From: Lysobacteraceae bacterium | GTDB taxonomy: Bacteria > Pseudomonadota > Gammaproteobacteria > Xanthomonadales > Xanthomonadaceae | Reading direction: 5' to 3' | Length of the DNA stretch: 44,624 nt | Assembly: GCA_003241895.1 (NCBI GenBank) | Contig: QBLY01000012.1 | Coordinates: forward strand, 38,868 to 83,491 | Part shown: in pieces, positions 31,870 through 40,379 of the stretch | Layout of the letters: the number at the start of each line of letters is the position of its first letter | How positions within the stretch are numbered: the first letter of the stretch is position 1 | Made by a program: the position numbers and the translations under genes | Notes under the pieces: generated by a model | The model's database searches: none | Seen by the model: only the letters and a program-made list of their open reading frames with translations | What the model was told of the DNA's origin: nothing

Positions 31870-33012
31870 TCAGTAGCCCGGGGTGGTGGTTTCGCTGCCC
31901 GGGCCGCTGCCGCCGTACATCTCGGCGTAGGGGTCGTGCTCGCCGGTGTCGGAGCCTTCCGACAGGCGGATTTTCAGGGCCAGGCCGTCGCGCGAATCGG
32001 CCTTGCGCAGCACCTCCTCCAGCTCGACCTTGCCTTCCTTGTACATCCGGAACAGCGACTGGTCGAAGGTCTGCATGCCTTCCTGCAGCGACTTGTCCAT
32101 CGCTTCCTTGATTTCATGCACTTCGCCGCGCCGGATAAGGTCGCGGATCATCGGCGTGTTGATCAGGATCTCGGCCGCGGGCAGGCGCTTGCCGTCCTTG
32201 CCCACCACCAGGCGCTGGCTGATGACCGCCTTGAGGTTGAGCGAGAGGTTCATCAGCACGTTCTTGTGCGCCGTTTCCGGGAAGAAGTTCAGGATGCGGT
32301 CCAGCGTCTGGTCGGCGTTGTTGGAGTGCAGCGTGGCCAGGCACAGGTGGCCGGTTTCGGCGAAGGCGATGGCCGATTCCATGGTGACCGCGTCGAGGAT
32401 TTCGCCGATCAGGATGACGTCGGGCGCCTCGCGCATGGCGTTCTTGAGCGCGTTGTGGAAGGCGTGGGTGTCCAGGCCGACTTCGCGCTGGTTGACGATG
32501 GACTTCTTGTGCTTGTGCAGGAATTCGATCGGGTCCTCGATGGTGAGGATGTGGCCGGTGTTGCTGGTGTTGCGGTGGTCGATCATGGCCGCCAGGGTGG
32601 TGGACTTGCCCGAGCCGGTGGAGCCGACCACCAGCACCAGGCCGCGCTGCTCCATCACGATGTCCTTGAGCACCGCCGGCAGCTTGAGCTGGTCCAGGCT
32701 GGGGATCTCGGACTTGATGGCGCGGATGACCATGCCCACTTCGCCGCGCTGCTTGAACACGTTGACGCGGAAGCGCCCGGTGTCCTTCACGGCGATGGCC
32801 ATGTTGTATTCCAGGTCGCGCTCGAACGCGGGCACCTGGCCCTCGTCCATCAGCGAATAGGCGATCTTCTTGACCATGCCGGCCGGCAGGCCGGTGTTGC
32901 CGAGCGGGTAGAGCTTGCCTTCGACCTTGATGTAGACGGGAGCGCCGGTGGTCAGGAACATGTCCGACGCGTTCTTCTCCGTCATCAGCTTCAGGAAATA
33001 GCCGATGTCCAT
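31870..33012 (-). CDS. pilU: Type IV pilus retraction ATPase PilU
   Basis: A 380-residue hexameric PilT-like ATPase that assists pilus retraction at the inner membrane. Visible motifs are the N-terminal SDMFLTTGAPVYIKVEGKL, Walker A GSTGSGKST (130-138), the Asp-box TIEDPIEF, the Walker B region with GEILD (203-207) and the His-box GHLCLATLHSNNADQ. The Arg usual in GEIRD of this family is Leu206 here. The C-terminal tail after LALKIRLSEG is acidic and Gly/Thr-rich. The start at 33012 has AAGGAT upstream; the frame stays open further upstream but without family similarity. pilT is not in the window. Confidence 0.93.
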   Translation of the reverse strand: MDIGYFLKLMTEKNASDMFLTTGAPVYIKVEGKLYPLGNTGLPAGMVKKIAYSLMDEGQVPAFERDLEYNMAIAVKDTGRFRVNVFKQRGEVGMVIRAIKSEIPSLDQLKLPAVLKDIVMEQRGLVLVVGSTGSGKSTTLAAMIDHRNTSNTGHILTIEDPIEFLHKHKKSIVNQREVGLDTHAFHNALKNAMREAPDVILIGEILDAVTMESAIAFAETGHLCLATLHSNNADQTLDRILNFFPETAHKNVLMNLSLNLKAVISQRLVVGKDGKRLPAAEILINTPMIRDLIRRGEVHEIKEAMDKSLQEGMQTFDQSLFRMYKEGKVELEEVLRKADSRDGLALKIRLSEGSDTGEHDPYAEMYGGSGPGSETTTPGY

Positions 33013-33106
33013 GTGAGTATCCTTCGGTTCCCCGTTTACGTCCCTTTGGATGGGCCGGCGCGGTCTACAATGACCCGCGTCCACCGCCCACCTGCGAGCT
33101 CGCCTT

Positions 33107-33484
33107 ATGACATTTTCCTCGCTAAAAATCCATCTTGCCCTGGTTCTTGCGCTCGCCGGCGCACCGGCCGGGGCGGCAACGACCACGCCTGCGGCCGGGA
33201 TTTCCGCCGCGCAGCAGGCCATCGCCGCCGCCGAGCGGGCGCAGCCCCGGGGCGACGCCGGCGCCACGTTGGCCCAGGCCAAGACCCAGCTTGAGGCGTC
33301 CCGGGCGATGCTCGCCAAGCGCAAGCAGCGCGACGCGATCTGGCAGGCCGAGCTGGCTGCGGCCACCGCCGACCTGGCCCGCAGCCAGGCGCAGAGGGAT
33401 ACGGCCCGCGCCGAGGTTGAAAGCAAGTCGGCGCGCAACGCCGACCTGCGCCGTCGCCTGCTGGTGAACCGGGGGAACGGCTGA
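33107..33484 (+). CDS. DUF4398-type exported coiled-coil protein
   Basis: A 125-residue protein with a signal peptide (about 23 residues, ending GAPAGA). The mature part is almost all helical: AAQQAIAAAERAQP, then AQAKTQLEASRAMLAKRKQRDAIWQAE, matching DUF4398, in which heptad-like repeats predict a coiled coil. A TACAAT box at 33066-33071 is a possible -10 element, though no good -35 was found. Its stop overlaps the next start (TGATG), so it is translationally coupled to the OmpA-family protein. An envelope role is likely; the exact function is unknown. Confidence 0.82.
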   Translation: MTFSSLKIHLALVLALAGAPAGAATTTPAAGISAAQQAIAAAERAQPRGDAGATLAQAKTQLEASRAMLAKRKQRDAIWQAELAAATADLARSQAQRDTARAEVESKSARNADLRRRLLVNRGNG

Positions 33485-34437
33485 TGCGCCTGATCGCCGC
33501 CTTCGGTCTCGCCGCCGCGCTCGCCCTGCTGCCGGTGGCACCCGCCCGGGCGCAGTCGGCCACCCAACTGCACGAACAGGCGGTTGCCGGGCTGGAGGCG
33601 CAGCTGCGTGCGCTTGACGCGGACCCGTCGCTGGCCGACCTGGGCGGCCTGGAGCGCCTGCTGGCGCGGCAGGCGATCGGCGATGCGCTGGTGGCCAAGC
33701 GCCGCGACCGCGAGCACGGCGTTGCCATCGCCAAGCTGCGCCTGCAGGCCGCCCGCATTGCCGCCGAGGCCGAACTGCTTGACCAACAGTCCCGCCAGCT
33801 CGACAGCGAGCGCGACCAGATCATGGTGGAGGCCAGCCGGCGCGAGGCCGAACAGGCCCGCCGGGAGTCCGAGCGTCTTCGCTTGCGCGGCATGGCCCGC
33901 GAGGAAGCCGCCGAGCGCGCCGAGGCCGCGCAGGTCGTCGCGCTCGAGGCCGCTGACGCCGAAACCGCCCAGGCCCGCAAACTGGCCCAGGCGCGCGCCC
34001 GCGAGACCGACCTGGCGCGCAGGGAAGCCGAACTCGCCGCCGCCGTGGCGGCCGATGAAATTCCCGATGCCTCGCCGCCGCCGATGCGCAGCCAGGGCGG
34101 CAAACAGGTCTACACGCTGGCCGGCAACGCCTTCGGCAGCGGCAGTGCCAACCTCACCGCTTCCGCCCAGGCCAGCCTGCGTGCGCTGGCTTCGCAGCTG
34201 CGCGGCGGCAGCGGCGGCGTGGCGGTGGAAGGCCACACCGACAGCCAGGGCGCCGATGCGGCCAACCTGGCCCTGTCGCGCCAGCGCGCCGAAGCGGTAC
34301 GCCGCGTGCTTGAGGACGCGGGCCTGCCCGGTGCGCGGATCCAGGCCATCGGCAAGGGCGAAACAGCGCCGGTCGCCGGCAACGACAGCGCCGACGGCCG
34401 CGCACGCAACCGGCGCGTGGAGATCATCGTCAATTGA
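33484..34437 (+). CDS. OmpA-family peptidoglycan-binding protein
   Basis: A 317-residue exported protein: signal peptide (~23 residues, ARA-QS), a long Glu/Arg/Ala-rich helical region (~25-195) predicted as coiled coil, then an OmpA C-terminal domain (~205-317). The latter has AFGSGSANLT, VEGHTDSQGADAANLALSRQRAEAV and GKGETAPVAGNDSADGRARNRRVEI, including the Asp and Arg that bind diaminopimelate in peptidoglycan. It pairs with the upstream coiled-coil protein and may span the periplasm as a tether. It is followed by an AT-richer intergenic region and a terminator. Confidence 0.9.
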   Translation: MRLIAAFGLAAALALLPVAPARAQSATQLHEQAVAGLEAQLRALDADPSLADLGGLERLLARQAIGDALVAKRRDREHGVAIAKLRLQAARIAAEAELLDQQSRQLDSERDQIMVEASRREAEQARRESERLRLRGMAREEAAERAEAAQVVALEAADAETAQARKLAQARARETDLARREAELAAAVAADEIPDASPPPMRSQGGKQVYTLAGNAFGSGSANLTASAQASLRALASQLRGGSGGVAVEGHTDSQGADAANLALSRQRAEAVRRVLEDAGLPGARIQAIGKGETAPVAGNDSADGRARNRRVEIIVN

Positions 34438-34522
34438 TAATTGAATCAGTGGGATAGAGCATTCATCGAATTCTTCACATTCACTAAGTGATTGAATCCA
34501 AAGGCCAGCCGGCCGCGCCCCG

Positions 34523-34547
34523 AAGCCCCCGCCCAGCGGGGACTTTT
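34523..34547 (+). terminator. Terminator after the OmpA-family gene
   Basis: The stem AAGCCCCCGC/GCGGGGACTT has one mismatch and the loop CCA, and is followed by TTTT. It lies about 90 bases after the OmpA-family stop. Confidence 0.7.
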
Positions 34548-34608
34548 CCATTCAATTCAATGGCTTGACGAAAGGCTTGCGACCCCAAAAACGGGGGAGT
34601 AGGTTCAA

Positions 34609-34637
34609 AGTCCCGAAGGCCTGATGCCTCCGGGACT
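34609..34637 (+). other. Strong imperfect hairpin in the YdcH leader region
   Basis: The arms AGTCCCGAAGGC and GCCTCCGGGACT pair at eleven of twelve positions around the loop CTGAT. There is no T tract, so a simple terminator is unlikely. A regulatory RNA element or small RNA part is possible. It did not match a riboswitch class that I could recognise. Confidence 0.45.
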
Positions 34638-34814
34638 ACCGAGCCAGGCCGATGAACGCAGACCTCGCCGCCGCGCAACGCACCACCGCCGACCTTGGGC
34701 CGGGTGTGATCCGTGGGGGCGCCGCCAGCAAAAGCGACCTGACCTTTGTCTCAATCCGCCACGCCTCGTCCTTCACCGGCCGGGGCGTTCGCGTTTCTGG
34801 AGGAGGTCAATCCG

Positions 34815-35078
34815 ATGTTTGAAGGGCAACCGCAAAGCGAACTCGAAGCGATGATGAAGAGCGACCCGGAGTTCCGGCAGCTCTACCACCGCCATCGCGA
34901 ATTGGACAAGAAGGTGCTGGACGCCGAACTGGGCGTGCTGCCCCTGGACGACACCGCCCTGGGGCGGATGAAAAAGGAAAAGCTCAACGCGAAGGATCGC
35001 CTGACCCGGATGTTCGACCGCCGCACACCTCGCCGGCCCGCAACGGGCGCGGCGCAGCCCGCCGGACGGGGCTGCTAG
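34815..35078 (+). CDS. YdcH-like (DUF465) small protein
   Basis: An 87-residue cytoplasmic protein. The helical hairpin core has SDPEFRQLYHRHRELDKKVLDAE and then ALGRMKKEKLNAKDRLTRM, the hallmark of the YdcH/DUF465 family. A basic, Pro-containing tail follows. The start at ATG 34815 has GGAGG at 34802-34806, and an upstream in-frame extension lacks similarity. The function of the family is not known. It is followed 37 bases later by cystathionine beta-synthase on the same strand. The stretched upstream leader with hairpins suggests post-transcriptional control. Confidence 0.88.
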   Translation: MFEGQPQSELEAMMKSDPEFRQLYHRHRELDKKVLDAELGVLPLDDTALGRMKKEKLNAKDRLTRMFDRRTPRRPATGAAQPAGRGC

Positions 35079-35115
35079 AATCAAGGCCCCGTGTAAACGA
35101 AATCCCCGGCCTTCC

Positions 35116-36486
35116 ATGACGGTCCATAGCAACGTCCTTGAGCTCATCGGCGAGACGCCCATCGTCCGCGCCCAACACCTTGATACCGGCCTGTGCGAGC
35201 TGTACCTCAAGCTCGAGTGCATGAACCCCGGCGGCTCGATCAAGGACCGCATCGGCCTGAAGATGATCGAGGCCGCCGAAGCCCGCGGCGAACTCCAGCC
35301 CGGCGCCACCCTGGTGGAAGGCACCGCCGGCAACACCGGCATCGGCCTGGCCCTGGTGGCCCAGCAGAAGGGCTACCGGCTGTTGCTGGTGGTCCCGGAC
35401 AAGATGAGCCGGGAGAAGATCTTCAACCTGCGCGCGATGGGCGCCGAAGTGCTGCTTACCCGCTCGGACGTGGCCAAGGGCCATCCCGAGTACTACCAGG
35501 ACATGGCGGCGCGCATCGCCGCACAAACGCCGGGCGCCTACTTCGTCAACCAGTTCGGCAACCCCGACAACCCCGCCGCGCACGAACACGGCACCGGGCC
35601 GGAGATCTGGCGGCAGATGGACCAGGACATGGACGCCATCGTCTTCGGCTGCGGCAGCTCGGGCACCATGACCGGGCTGTCGCGCTTCTTCGCCAAGGCC
35701 GCGCCGCACGTGGAGCTGGTGCTGGCCGACCCGGTGGGCTCCATCCTCACCCAGTACATCAACGAGGGCGTGCTGAGCACCAAGTCCGGCAGTTGGCTGG
35801 TGGAGGGCATCGGCGAGGATTTCCTGCCCGACATCTCCGACTTCACGCGCGTGACCAAGGCCTATGCCGTGTCCGACAAGGACAGCTTCCTGGCCGGCCG
35901 CGAGCTGCTGATGAAGGAGGGCGTGCTGGGCGGCTCGTCGTCGGGCACGCTGCTGACCGCCGCGCTGCGCTACTGCCGCGAACAGACCACGGCCAAGAAG
36001 GTGGTGGTGTTCGTCTGCGACACCGGCAACAAGTACCTGTCCAAGATGTACAACGACTACTGGATGCTCGACAACGGCTTCCTTGAACGGCCCGTGCACG
36101 GCGACCTGCGCGACCTGATCCTGCGGCCCTACGCCCAGCGCGACACCGTGGTGGTGGCGCCCACCGACAGCCTGCAGATGGCCTACCAGCGCATGAAGAT
36201 GTACGACGTGTCGCAGCTGCCGGTGATGGTGGGCGACGAGATCGTCGGCATCGTCGACGAGAGCGACGTACTGATGCACGTGTTCGGCCAGGACAAGCGC
36301 TTCCAGGAGCCGGTGTCCACCGGCATGGTCAGCAAGCTCGACAAGCTGGAGGTGACTTCGCCGATGGCCGCGCTGCTGCCGGTGTTCGACCGCGGCCACG
36401 TGGCGATCGTGATGGACGGTGCCAAGTTCCTCGGCCTGATCACCCGCATCGACCTGCTCAACTACCTGCGCCGCCGGGCCCAGTGA
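35116..36486 (+). CDS. Cystathionine beta-synthase
   Basis: A 456-residue PLP enzyme condensing serine and homocysteine in reverse trans-sulphuration. Catalytic Lys43 is in NPGGSIKDRIG; the substrate loop EGTAGNTGIGLAL and the phosphate loop GCGSSGTMTG follow, with GGSSSGTLL near residue 280. A pair of CBS domains (~335-456: VVVAPTDSLQMAYQRMKMYDVSQLPVM and TSPMAALLPVFDRGHVAIV) forms a regulatory Bateman module. The haem-binding N-terminal extension of the human enzyme is absent, as usual in bacteria. The CBS pair separates it from simple cysteine synthases. A cystathionine lyase gene is not in the window. Confidence 0.93.
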   Translation: MTVHSNVLELIGETPIVRAQHLDTGLCELYLKLECMNPGGSIKDRIGLKMIEAAEARGELQPGATLVEGTAGNTGIGLALVAQQKGYRLLLVVPDKMSREKIFNLRAMGAEVLLTRSDVAKGHPEYYQDMAARIAAQTPGAYFVNQFGNPDNPAAHEHGTGPEIWRQMDQDMDAIVFGCGSSGTMTGLSRFFAKAAPHVELVLADPVGSILTQYINEGVLSTKSGSWLVEGIGEDFLPDISDFTRVTKAYAVSDKDSFLAGRELLMKEGVLGGSSSGTLLTAALRYCREQTTAKKVVVFVCDTGNKYLSKMYNDYWMLDNGFLERPVHGDLRDLILRPYAQRDTVVVAPTDSLQMAYQRMKMYDVSQLPVMVGDEIVGIVDESDVLMHVFGQDKRFQEPVSTGMVSKLDKLEVTSPMAALLPVFDRGHVAIVMDGAKFLGLITRIDLLNYLRRRAQ

Positions 36487-36595
36487 CCGGCCTGAACCGC
36501 AGGCCGACGGGGCAGCGCGCGCGTCGCATGGACGCCCGGGGCGAACTGCTATGCTCCAGCCGCCCATCCGTCGCCACGGTGCCTTGTTTCGCGCG

Positions 36596-38311
36596 ATGAA
36601 CGCCCAGACCCTTCCCCTGCCGCCGGCCAGCCAACGACGCATCGGCGAACTGCTGGTCGAGCGCCAGCTCGCCACGCGCGCCGACATCTCCAAGGCCCTG
36701 GCCTTCCAGCATCAGTTCGGCGGGCGCCTGGGCAGCATTTTGGTGCGCCTGGGCGCGCTGTCGGAGGAGTCGCTGCTGCCGGTGCTGGCGGTCCAGCTCG
36801 ACATGCCCCTGCTCGAAAGCGCCGAATGGCCGCAGGACGCGGCCGCCATCCGCCGGGTCGCCGAGGCCAGCGGGCTGGTGGTCGACTGGTGGGTGGACAA
36901 CGGCGTGGTGGCCTGGGAAGTGGAGGGTGCCGGCATCGTGTTGGTCGCCCGCGACCCGCTGGACCCCTCGATCAACGAAATCCTGGAACAGCGGCTCGAG
37001 CCCGGCCGCTGGTCGTGGCGGCTGGTGCGCAGCCAGGACATCGACCGCTTCATCGACATGGCCGCGCGCGCCGAACGCAGCGAGGAAGATTTCGGTGACG
37101 ACGACGTCAGCCACCTGCGCGAACTGGCCGAGGAAGCGCCGGTCATCGAACTGGTGAACAACCTGCTGGCCCAGGCCATGGACCAGCGCGCGTCCGACAT
37201 CCACATCGAGCCCGAGGAACAGTGCTTCCACGTGCGCCTGCGCATCGACGGCATCCTGCACAACAAGCTCACGCTGCCCGCCAGCCGCTACCCCGCGGTG
37301 GCGTCGCGCGTGAAGCTGATCTCGGGCATGGACATCGCCGAGCGCCGGCTGCCGCAGGACGGCCGCCTGAGCACGCGCGTCAGTGGCCAGGACGTCGACA
37401 TCCGCGCCTCGGCGGTGCCGGCGGTGCACGGCGAATCGCTGGTGCTGCGCCTGCTGCCCAAGGAGCGCAAGGACCTCAGCCTGGAGCGGCTTGGCTTCAC
37501 GCCGCGCGACCTGGCGCTGTTCCGCACCTGGGCGCGCGAACCGCACGGCATCGTGCTGGTCACCGGCCCGACCGGCTCGGGCAAGTCCACCACCCTGTAC
37601 GGCACGCTGGAGGAAATGAACCAGCGCGACCGCAAGATCATCACCGTCGAAGACCCGGTGGAATACCAGGTCAGCGGCGTCACCCAGATCCAGGCCGTGG
37701 CCGACATCGGCTACACCTTCGCCCGGGCGCTGCGCGCGATCCTGCGCCAGGACCCGGACGTGATCATGATCGGCGAAATCCGCGACCTGGAAACCGCCGA
37801 GATCGCGGTGCAGTCCGCGCTCACCGGGCACCTGGTGCTGTCCACCCTGCACACCAACGACGCGGTCAGCGCCTTCACCCGCTTGATCGACATGGGCGTT
37901 GAGCCCTTCCTGGTGGCCACCAGCGTGCGCGCCGTGCAGGCGCAGCGGCTGGTGCGCTGCGTCTGCCCCGACTGCAGCGAGCCGGCCGAGGTGCTGCCCG
38001 CGGTGGCGCGCCTGGTGGCGCCGCTGCTCGACGCGGCCTCGGCGCCCGCCAACTGGCGGCGCGCGGTGGGCTGCCCGCGCTGCCAGGGCACCGGCTACCG
38101 GGGCCGTCTGGGCATCTACGAGCTGGTGGACGTTACGCCCGAGCTGCAGGAGCTGGTGCTTGAGCGCGCCACGGCCGAGCGCATGCGCGCGCTGGCCGCG
38201 TCGCAGGGCAGCCGCACGCTGCGCGAGGACGGCTTGATGAAGGCGCGCGACGGCCTCACCACGGTGGACGAGGTCGTGCGGGTCACCGGTGGTCTGGCGG
38301 CCGAAGCCTGA
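36596..38311 (+). CDS. gspE: Type II secretion ATPase GspE
   Basis: A 571-residue cytoplasmic ATPase powering pseudopilus assembly. The N-terminal domain (IGELLVERQLATRADISKAL) binds GspL. The core has SDIHIEP, the Walker A GPTGSGKST (Lys ~330), the Asp-box TVEDPVEY, Walker B MIGEIRD and the His-box GHLVLSTLHTNDA. A zinc-type four-Cys pair (CVCPDC and CPRC, with GTGYRGRLGIYEL) is present. ATG 36551 in frame is an alternative start (15 residues longer), but a TATGCT possible -10 box overlaps it. It is the first gene of a gspE-to-N operon with gene order as in Xanthomonas xps. Confidence 0.94.
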   Translation: MNAQTLPLPPASQRRIGELLVERQLATRADISKALAFQHQFGGRLGSILVRLGALSEESLLPVLAVQLDMPLLESAEWPQDAAAIRRVAEASGLVVDWWVDNGVVAWEVEGAGIVLVARDPLDPSINEILEQRLEPGRWSWRLVRSQDIDRFIDMAARAERSEEDFGDDDVSHLRELAEEAPVIELVNNLLAQAMDQRASDIHIEPEEQCFHVRLRIDGILHNKLTLPASRYPAVASRVKLISGMDIAERRLPQDGRLSTRVSGQDVDIRASAVPAVHGESLVLRLLPKERKDLSLERLGFTPRDLALFRTWAREPHGIVLVTGPTGSGKSTTLYGTLEEMNQRDRKIITVEDPVEYQVSGVTQIQAVADIGYTFARALRAILRQDPDVIMIGEIRDLETAEIAVQSALTGHLVLSTLHTNDAVSAFTRLIDMGVEPFLVATSVRAVQAQRLVRCVCPDCSEPAEVLPAVARLVAPLLDAASAPANWRRAVGCPRCQGTGYRGRLGIYELVDVTPELQELVLERATAERMRALAASQGSRTLREDGLMKARDGLTTVDEVVRVTGGLAAEA

Positions 38312-38315
38312 GCCC

Positions 38316-39512
38316 ATGCAGTTCCGCTACCAGGCGATCGACCAGAGTGGCCACGCGGTGTCGGGTTTGGCCGATGGCCGCACCGAGCGCGAGGTCGCGC
38401 GCCAGCTGACGCAGCAAAACCTCACGCTTCTTTCGCTGGCGCAAGCCGGCGAAACCAAGGCGCGCCAGCGCCGGGGCAAGGCGTCGCTGCGCGAGCTGCA
38501 GCTGGTGCTGCAGGAGTTCACCACCCTGCTCGAGGCCGGCGTGTCGCTGGTCACCTCGCTGTCGTCGCTGGCCAAGTCCAGCCACCATCCGCAGATCACC
38601 GGCGTGTTCGCCGAGCTGGAGAAAGCGGTGCGCCGCGGCGACAGCTTCAGCGCGGCGCTGCGCGTGTCGGGCCTGCCGGTGCCGGAGTATTTCCACCAGC
38701 TGGTGGAGGCGGGCGAGGCCACCGGCCGCCTGGCAGAGTCGCTGCGCGGCGGCGTCGAACAGTTCGAATACGACCAGCGGGTGACGTCCGAAATCCGCTC
38801 GGCCCTGGTCTATCCGGCGGTGCTGGTGTTCTCGGGCATCACCTCGGTGTCGATCATTTTCCTGTGGGTCGTTCCGCGCTTCGGCAGCCTGCTGACCCAG
38901 CACGGCGACACCATGCCGGCGCTTTCGCGCTGGACCATCGGTGCCGGCGTCTGGTTCAGCGACCATGTTTGGTGGGTAGCGGCTGCGTTGGCCTTGGCGT
39001 TGCTGGGCCTGCGCTCGGTGCTGAACCGCCCGGGCATCCGCGACCGCCTGGCCGAGTTCGCCGCCGGCCTGCCGGTGATCGGTGAATGGCTGGTGGAAGC
39101 CGAGGTCGGTCGCTGGGCCAGCACCCTGGCCGCCCTGCTGACCGGCAAGGTGGAGTTGATCCGCGCGCTGGGACTGTCGGCGGGCTCGGTGCGGCTTGCC
39201 TTCCTGCGCAGCCGGCTGACCCAGGTGGCCAAGTCGGTGAAGGCGGGCGCGACGCTGTCGGCCGCGCTGCGCGAACACCGCGCACTCAACCCCACCGGTT
39301 ACGACCTGGTGGCCGTGGGCGAGACCAGCGGCGAGCTGCCCAAGCTGCTGTCGGCGCTCGCGCGCCTGTACGAAACCACCGGTCGCGACCGAATTAAGCG
39401 CGCGTTGCAATTGATCGAGCCGCTGGCGATTATCATCATCGGCAGCGTTATCGGCGTCATCGTCACGGCCATCATCCTGGCGATCACCAGCGTCAACGAT
39501 GTTCCGCTCTGA
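38316..39512 (+). CDS. gspF: Type II secretion inner-membrane protein GspF
   Basis: A 398-residue platform protein with three membrane segments. Two similar halves of the T2SF domain are visible: the first around LQEFTTLLEAGVSLVTSLSSLA and GLPVPEYFHQLVEAGEATGRLAESL, the second around ASTLAALLTGKVELIRALGLS and YDLVAVGETSGELPKLL. Membrane helices lie near 165-190, 210-230 and at the C-terminus (LAIIIIGSVIGVIVTAIILAI). It is four bases after gspE and has a normal length. Confidence 0.94.
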   Translation: MQFRYQAIDQSGHAVSGLADGRTEREVARQLTQQNLTLLSLAQAGETKARQRRGKASLRELQLVLQEFTTLLEAGVSLVTSLSSLAKSSHHPQITGVFAELEKAVRRGDSFSAALRVSGLPVPEYFHQLVEAGEATGRLAESLRGGVEQFEYDQRVTSEIRSALVYPAVLVFSGITSVSIIFLWVVPRFGSLLTQHGDTMPALSRWTIGAGVWFSDHVWWVAAALALALLGLRSVLNRPGIRDRLAEFAAGLPVIGEWLVEAEVGRWASTLAALLTGKVELIRALGLSAGSVRLAFLRSRLTQVAKSVKAGATLSAALREHRALNPTGYDLVAVGETSGELPKLLSALARLYETTGRDRIKRALQLIEPLAIIIIGSVIGVIVTAIILAITSVNDVPL

Positions 39513-39534
39513 CGCGGCCCTCACGGAGTCCCCC

Positions 39535-39972
39535 ATGCTTGCCCCCAGGAAGTCCGCCGGTTTCTCCCTGCTCGAGATGCTGGTCGTGTTGGTCATCATC
39601 GGGCTGATCGCCAGCCTGGTGGGTCCGCGCCTTTTCAGCCGCGTCGACACGTCCAAGGTGCAGGTCGCCGACACCCAGGTGCGCATGCTGCGCGGCGCCA
39701 TCGAGACCTACCGGCTGGAAGTGGGGCGCCTGCCCGCCGCGAACGAAGGCCTGGGCGTTTTGTACTCCCCGCCTGCCGACGAGCGGCTCAAGGCCCGCTG
39801 GCGCGGCCCCTATCTGGATGAACAGGTGCCGCTCGATCCCTGGGACAATCCTTACGTCTACAGCATCCCCGGCGCCAACGGCATGCCCTTCGCCCTGTAC
39901 TCGCTCGGCGCCGACGGCGTGCGGGGCGGGGAGGGCAACGACGCCGACATCGGGTTCCTGCCGACCCAATGA
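39535..39972 (+). CDS. gspG: Major pseudopilin GspG
   Basis: A 145-residue major pseudopilin. The prepilin site is KSAG|FSLLEMLVVLVIIGLIASLVGP, with Glu at +5, cut and methylated by the prepilin peptidase. The C-terminal calcium-site region has DPWDNPYVYSIPG and ADGVRGGEGNDADIG, as in known GspG proteins. ATG 39535 follows GGAG and gives a short leader. The stop overlaps the next start (ATGA). Confidence 0.95.
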   Translation: MLAPRKSAGFSLLEMLVVLVIIGLIASLVGPRLFSRVDTSKVQVADTQVRMLRGAIETYRLEVGRLPAANEGLGVLYSPPADERLKARWRGPYLDEQVPLDPWDNPYVYSIPGANGMPFALYSLGADGVRGGEGNDADIGFLPTQ

Positions 39973-40379
39973 AGCGCGGCGGCGCCAGCCAGGCCGGTCG
40001 CGGTGGCTTCAGCCTGCTTGAACTGCTGGTGGTGCTGGCCTTGATCGGCATGCTCACCGCGGTGGTGGCGCCACGGCTCCAGCGGACGTACGACGCCATT
40101 GCCGGCAGCGGCGAGCGCGACGAAGTGGGGCGCCAGCTGCAACGGCTGCCGCTGCTCGCGCGCCACGCCGGCAAGGCCATCTCGATAGCGCGCGGCGACG
40201 CGGCGGCGCTGGCCGGCCGCATCACGCTGCCCGAGGGCTGGTCGGTGAGCCCCCTGGAGGAACTGCGGATTGAAGCGAGCGGCGTTTGCCATCCGGCCCG
40301 CCTGCGCGTGTCGGGGCGCGGCGTGGTCGAAGTGCAGCAGCTCACCGCACCGGCCTGTGAGGTTCAGGATGAGGAGTAA
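39969..40379 (+). CDS. gspH: Minor pseudopilin GspH
   Basis: A 136-residue minor pseudopilin with leader MKRGGASQAGRGG| then FSLLELLVVLALIGMLTAVVAP and Glu at +5. The C-terminal domain is small (about 100 residues) and contains the Cys residues CHPARLR and APACEV, possibly a disulphide. It overlaps gspG by four bases and gspI by eleven. Confidence 0.88.
   Translation: MKRGGASQAGRGGFSLLELLVVLALIGMLTAVVAPRLQRTYDAIAGSGERDEVGRQLQRLPLLARHAGKAISIARGDAAALAGRITLPEGWSVSPLEELRIEASGVCHPARLRVSGRGVVEVQQLTAPACEVQDEE

Larger units (their letters stand above)
34438..34814 (+). other. Gene-free region with hairpins upstream of the YdcH-like gene
   Basis: This 377-base stretch holds no convincing gene. The first part is AT-richer than its surroundings and repeats the word ATTGAAT (34442, 34492, and TTCAATTCAAT nearby). 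It contains the OmpA-gene terminator (34523-34547). A small CCCC-AAAAAC-GGGG pairing (34583-34597) and a strong hairpin (34609-34637) follow. A weak 56-codon frame runs from ATG 34652 and ends over the next gene's start, but it has no clear ribosome site. The remainder may be a structured 5' leader of the YdcH-like gene. Confidence 0.6.

Noticed and set aside
34585-34650. Possible c-di-GMP (GEMM) or other riboswitch before the YdcH-like gene
   Set aside because: Some words resemble parts of GEMM, but the order and the conserved core (GGCAAACC and ACGCAAAGC) do not fit. Kept only as an unassigned structured region.
34652-34822. A 56-codon frame ending over the YdcH start
   Set aside because: No convincing ribosome site or protein motif. 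It may be chance, although coupled translation to the next gene cannot be excluded.
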